From Bacteroidales bacterium (GTDB lineage Bacteria > Bacteroidota > Bacteroidia > Bacteroidales > UBA932): a DNA stretch of 64,000 bases. The stretch is taken from positions 35,818-99,817 of the forward strand of contig JAFTGA010000019.1 of NCBI GenBank assembly GCA_017458145.1, in the 5' to 3' direction. Positions 60,621 through 64,000 of the stretch are shown here, one piece after another. How positions within the stretch are numbered: the stretch's first letter is position 1; every line of letters begins with the position of its first letter. The position numbers and the translations under genes are program-made. Below the pieces are notes generated by a model. It was not told the DNA's origin and searched no databases. It saw only the letters and a list, made by a program, of their open reading frames with translations.

Positions 60621-61460
60621 TCAGAGTGCCTCCGCCATCCGGCGCGCCAGGTCTTCCGGCACCGGCTCGTGGTAGGTGATGAAGCGCATATAGGAGGCCT
60701 TGATAACGGAATAAGGCAGCAGCTGCTTGATTTTGAGGTCGATCTGCTCAGGATCAACGCCGTAATAGGCCGGGGCGAAGATCTCCCAGTGCCGCTTCAT
60801 CTGATCCGGCGTCAGGTGGAACAACCGGTCGGTCATCCGGGGGTCGGCGATCTGGGAAACCCGCCAGCACAGGCTGATGTCCCATTCCGGGGCGCCGTAG
60901 GCGAACTGCCCGATGTCGATCCACAGGTCCTTTCCCCCGGCAGTAATGATATTACCGATCTGCATGTCACCGTGGAGGCAGTACGGGGTGTCCGGGATCT
61001 GGTCCAGGGCGGGCAGGATTTTTTCTTTGAGGCAATCCGGCACGACGCCTTCCCGGGCATAGAACGCCTGCATGCGCGCCTTCATCGAGGGGATGCGGGC
61101 CGTGTCGGCCTTCATCGCGTGAAGCGCCTTGCAGGCACCGGCGAAGCGAAGGCTGATCTCCTCCATCCGCGCCGGCTCCTCGGAGATGATGCGGCAGAAG
61201 GAGCGCTTGTGTTCGATGAGTTCATACTCGGTCCCCACGCGCTCGCCGTCCGTAATCAGCCGGAGGGGCTGCGGCGTCGGGACGCCCAGGTCGCAGGCCG
61301 CCCGGGCCATCTCGAATTCCTTGACGGCCAGGTCTGCATCAAATCCGGGATTGAACAGTTTTGCCAGACGTTTTTCGCTCCTGTGCGTATAGGCGACACC
61401 CTGTCCGCCCTCTCCGCTGCGGACGTAGTCCGAAAGCTTGATGTGTTCGTACTGATACAT
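60621..61460 (-). CDS. aminoglycoside-phosphotransferase-like kinase
   Basis: 279 residues from the start at 61460. It has a protein-kinase-like fold of the APH group: a shortened glycine loop (SGEGGQGVAYTH), a Lys in RLAKLF, catalytic loop HGDMQIGN and metal-binding D in LWIDIGQFAYG, followed by WDISL. These enzymes phosphorylate small molecules, and nothing here points to an antibiotic substrate. It is a single gene with its own promoter, divergent from the phosphatase gene. Confidence 0.8.
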   Translation of the reverse strand: MYQYEHIKLSDYVRSGEGGQGVAYTHRSEKRLAKLFNPGFDADLAVKEFEMARAACDLGVPTPQPLRLITDGERVGTEYELIEHKRSFCRIISEEPARMEEISLRFAGACKALHAMKADTARIPSMKARMQAFYAREGVVPDCLKEKILPALDQIPDTPYCLHGDMQIGNIITAGGKDLWIDIGQFAYGAPEWDISLCWRVSQIADPRMTDRLFHLTPDQMKRHWEIFAPAYYGVDPEQIDLKIKQLLPYSVIKASYMRFITYHEPVPEDLARRMAEAL

Positions 61461-61484
61461 GGTTCCGGCGTGTTTAGAATTATA

Positions 61485-61492
61485 CAAAGATA
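61485..61492 (-). promoter_or_regulatory. -7 box of the phosphotransferase gene
   Basis: TATCTTTG on the minus strand, 24 bases before the ATG. Confidence 0.5.
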
Positions 61493-61503
61493 AATATTTT
61501 CCT

Positions 61504-61511
61504 TAACTTTG
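61504..61511 (+). promoter_or_regulatory. -7 box of the phosphatase gene
   Basis: TAACTTTG, 21 bases before the ATG at 61533, only 11 bases from the divergent box. Confidence 0.5.
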
Positions 61512-61532
61512 CGCGATCAAAACAAAACAGAG

Positions 61533-62408
61533 ATGTGCACAGGTAAGTTTCTAATGATTTTCTTGACGATGTTGACAGCTTGCACTTCCACTCCCAAAGA
61601 CAGGACCCTTCCGTTTGAAGGAATCGAAAACGGCCGTGAACTGGGCGGTCTCGTGATGCAGGACGGACGCAGGATCCTGCCCGGGAAACTGGTCCGTTCC
61701 GGCAATCTTTCCAAAGCCAGCGACCGGGACGTCGCCCTGCTGAAGGAGCGTTTCGCCCTCAGCGACGTCTTCGACTTTCGCTTCGATGCGGAGGCCGCCG
61801 GTGATCCGGACCGGGTGATGGAAGGCGTCCGCAATACGCGCCTCTCCACCCTTCCCCAGAAACTCATCGACGGGTTCACCTCCGGCCGCGCCGATACGAC
61901 GCAGGTGAAATCGGCTGAATTCACCGATGCCCTCGCCCGGTATGCCTTCCATCCCCAGGCTCAGGAAATGGCCCGCCAGCTCTACCCCGCCATCGTGTCG
62001 GACACGACTTCCCAGAAGCGCTACGGTGCCTTCCTGCGGGGTGTCCTGCATGCGGAAGGCGGCGTGCTGTGGCACTGTTCGCAGGGAAAGGACCGGGCCG
62101 GATGGGGTGCGGCATTCGTGCTGGCGGCGCTGGGCGCCGACAGGCAGACCATCGTGTCGGACTTCAGTCTGTCCAACGTCTCTTATGCGCCCGCCGTCGA
62201 GGCGGTGTCCGCACGCATTACCGAGCAGGGCGGCGGCGAGGCGGAGCTTGCCTTCATCCGCAGCATGGTGGGCGTGAGCGTGGAGAATTTCGAGCACACG
62301 CTCGACCTTATCGACGCGCAGTACGGCTCCCTCTCCGCCTATCTGGAAAAGGCTCTCGGCTTCACGGCCGCCGAGCAGGAGCAGCTGCGGGCGAAGTACC
62401 TGAAATAA
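61533..62408 (+). CDS. secreted tyrosine-phosphatase-like lipoprotein
   Basis: 291 residues with a lipobox (MLTAC, Cys17). The catalytic loop is HCSQGKDRAGW, with C182 as nucleophile and the Arg of DRAG, as in the Y_phosphatase3 family. Early motifs ENGRELGGL, LVRSGNLSKAS and VFDFRFDAEA fit that family too. It may dephosphorylate phosphotyrosine or phosphoinositides in the periplasm or at the cell surface. It is the last clearly chromosomal gene before the mobile element. Confidence 0.88.
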   Translation: MCTGKFLMIFLTMLTACTSTPKDRTLPFEGIENGRELGGLVMQDGRRILPGKLVRSGNLSKASDRDVALLKERFALSDVFDFRFDAEAAGDPDRVMEGVRNTRLSTLPQKLIDGFTSGRADTTQVKSAEFTDALARYAFHPQAQEMARQLYPAIVSDTTSQKRYGAFLRGVLHAEGGVLWHCSQGKDRAGWGAAFVLAALGADRQTIVSDFSLSNVSYAPAVEAVSARITEQGGGEAELAFIRSMVGVSVENFEHTLDLIDAQYGSLSAYLEKALGFTAAEQEQLRAKYLK

Positions 62409-62457
62409 GCACGCTGCGCGCTTTGGAAATTCAGGAAAACCAGCTCGAAATTAACCA

Positions 62458-62491
62458 AAAGACCCTCACAGAACGCTCTGTGAGGGTCTTT
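62458..62491 (+). terminator. strong hairpin terminator after the phosphatase gene
   Basis: A perfect 15-bp inverted repeat (arms 62458-62472 and 62477-62491, AAAGACCCTCACAGA and its complement) with a 4-base loop ACGC. It is closed by a short T-run on either strand. The rest of the 62409-62648 gap is A/T-rich and begins the mobile element. Confidence 0.75.
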
Positions 62492-62616
62492 AGCGGAGAG
62501 GACGAGATTATGTACTAATCACAGATATTCTATCATTCTATTTCATAACTAATCAGTTAATCAATCTGTTACTTATCAAATTATTTCACTGAAATACTTT
62601 TATTTTCCAAAAAAAT

Positions 62617-62637
62617 GGGGCTATTTTTGGGGCTATT
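62617..62637 (+). repeat. two GGGGCTATT direct repeats before the integrase
   Basis: GGGGCTATT at 62617-62625 and 62629-62637, three bases apart, overlapping the integrase promoter. They may be integrase-binding or autoregulatory repeats. Confidence 0.35.
62622..62629 (+). promoter_or_regulatory. -7 box of the integrase
   Basis: TATTTTTG, 19 bases before the integrase ATG, within the GGGGCTATT repeats. Confidence 0.4.
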
Positions 62638-62648
62638 ATTGGAAGGTT

Positions 62649-63950
62649 ATGCTAATAAAGCACAGTATTTCTTTCGGCCTCAAGACGAGCAAGACCCCTG
62701 CAGATGAAATCTGCGGAGGAGATCGGGAGTATCCTATCCGGATGCGGATTACCTATTTTGGCATCCGGGTGGATGTCCCTCTTGGGATATCCATCCATCG
62801 TGACCAATGGGATTCGGAGAATGGAAGGGCCAAGAAAGAGGCGCTCAATAGACATGGGCAGACGGGTTCGGTTATTAATGCTGCCCTTTCCGAGTATCAG
62901 AATTATGTCGAGGATCTCTTCAAAGGCTATGAGATTGAGAAGACCATCCCTTCTGCTGAATTGTTCCAGGAGGCGTTGCGGAAGACGGTCAAAGAGAAAA
63001 CGGTCAATCTTGTCAAGAAACGTAGCAAAGCCGTCGAGTTCTCGGTAGCATTTAAGACCTTCACCCGGGAGTGTGGGATTAAGAACGCCTGGACTCCTCA
63101 GACCTATGAAAAGTTTGACGCGTTGTGGAATGACCTGCAGGCCTTCAACAAGAATCTTCGCTTCGAGGATCTTACCGAGGAAGGATTGACACAATTCGTC
63201 ATCTATCTTCGTGATACAAAGAAAATTAAAAAGAAGAAAGCTACAGGTGATGAGGAGGATGAAACCGGCCTTAAGAATTCCACCATCGGAAAGAAACTCG
63301 ATTTCCTCAAATGGTTCTTGAACTGGGCAACGGAGAAGGGATACAATACCCTGATGGATTACAAATCCTTCAAGCCGAAACTTAAGTCCACGAAAAACCC
63401 CGTTGTATTTCTCTCGGAACAAGAGATCAAGAAACTGTGTGATTATCAGATTCCTGAAGGAAAGAAACACTTAGAAAAGGTCCGGGATGTCTTCGTTTTT
63501 TGCTGCTATTCCAGTCTCCGGTACTCAGATGTGGAGAATCTGAAAAAGAGCGATGTAAAGGATTCGTTTATCGACGTAACAACAGTAAAGACTGCCGATA
63601 GCATAAGGATCGAGTTCAACAAGGTAACGCAACGAATCCTGGACAAATACAAGGATGTTCCTATCCCTGGTGATAAGGCTCTCCCTGTTATCTCCAACCA
63701 GAAAATGAATGCGGAGTTGAAAGAACTCTGTAAGTTGGCAGACATATCCGAACCGGTACGCAAAACCTTCTACAAGGGTAATGAACGGCGTGATGTAACA
63801 TCGCCAAAACACGAACTCGTCAGCACCCATACCGGCCGTCGTTCATGGGTCTCCTTCCGGGCTACGCCCTCCAGTCAACCCATGAACGGGCTAAGACCTG
63901 GGAAACAACAAAAAACAGGGATAACGACGAAAGTCAACCTATACCAGTGA
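62649..63950 (+). pseudogene. tyrosine recombinase/integrase, catalytic domain interrupted
   Basis: The 433-codon frame starts as a Bacteroidota mobile-element integrase: an N-terminal arm-binding domain (1-115), a SAM-like core-binding domain (about 135-240), then the catalytic domain. Box I Arg is in SSLRYSDVENL, the beta-strand Lys in VKTADSIRI, and box II begins LVSTHTGRR. Directly after HTGRR the frame changes to SWVSFRATPSSQPMNG and ends without the G-H and nucleophilic Tyr. So it is broken or interrupted near 63844. Codon use is clearly AT-richer than the chromosome. It marks the left end of an integrated element. Confidence 0.8.
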
Positions 63951-64000
63951 TAATGTTAAACCAGAGTCAACTTCTTTCAGGGAGAGACTCGATCTGAGTC
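63841..64000 (+). other. structured non-coding sequence interrupting the integrase
   Basis: From 63841 the DNA is full of small inverted repeats. GTTCATGGGT (63841-63850) pairs with ACCCATGAAC (63878-63887), with GGGC-TAC-GCCC nested inside. Further on there are CCTG...CAGG, GAC-GAAA-GTC with a GNRA loop, and GACTC-GATCT-GAGTC at the window end. No long reading frame continues. This resembles the 5' part of a structured RNA such as a group II intron, but the window ends before any reverse transcriptase or domain V could be seen. Confidence 0.4.

Noticed and set aside
60621-61460. An antibiotic-resistance aminoglycoside kinase
   Set aside because: Only the general kinase motifs are present, and the gene has host-like composition and no resistance context.
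62492-62512. A sequence resembling the 3' end of a tRNA on the minus strand (CTCGTCCTCTCCGCT when reversed)
   Set aside because: No T-loop (TTCRANN) or cloverleaf can be found next to it.

Overview
The window looks like a high-GC member of the Bacteroidales, probably from a gut or rumen. The evidence is a starch-utilisation (Sus-type) locus with SusC/SusD/SusE homologues, many lipoprotein signals, the Bacteroidota -7 promoter box TAnnTTTG in front of many genes, a fused SecDF, a serine palmitoyltransferase for sphingolipids, DUF2490 and DUF3244 proteins, and PF14905-type outer-membrane barrels. I cannot name the genus. No rRNA, tRNA or CRISPR array was seen.

Layout. 130-7300: six co-directional genes, comprising two secreted beta-helix carbohydrate-binding proteins, a small exported protein, a VTC-type polyphosphate polymerase domain protein, a DUF4956 membrane protein and a DUF2490 barrel. 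7321-11016: dnaE. 11089-13432: an AT-richer group of three envelope proteins, with a membrane-tethered TPR/HTH-like regulator upstream (13609-15273). 15352-19911: secDF, floA and an NfeD-family gene. 19995-39042: a ten-gene, 19-kb alpha-glucan utilisation operon on the minus strand. Its order is MFS transporter, SusC, SusD, a seven-domain SusE/F, SusG-like amylase, GH53, SusA-like GH13, a third GH13, GH97 (SusB) and GH77 (MalQ). It is divergent from a LytS/LytTR two-component pair (39176-41082). 41111-43100: a short-chain reductase and serine palmitoyltransferase, plausibly two successive sphinganine steps. 43214-45684: a tightly overlapping queD - folE - second COG0720 protein - flavoprotein operon. 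45685-51199: hrpB and an outer-membrane barrel. 51421-53880: a metzincin-like protease. 53894-59955: an AraC regulator divergent from a TolC-HlyD-permease-permease export cassette that has no ATPase gene. 59997-62408: a LolA-like protein, a phosphotransferase and a secreted tyrosine phosphatase. 62409 to the end: the edge of a mobile element, with an integrase whose reading leaves its family at the catalytic domain.

How the genes fit together. In the glucan locus, SusE/F and SusD bind polymer at the surface, the SusG-like amylase cuts it, SusC imports oligosaccharides, periplasmic GH13 and GH97 enzymes trim them, the MFS protein carries small sugars inward, and signal-less MalQ rearranges them in the cytosol. 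The likely novelties are: the first-six-gene cluster; a COG0720 paralogue with an ExxHGH motif next to folE that suggests a FolB bypass; a 28-base palindromic element present four times, three of them inside genes; and the interrupted integrase.
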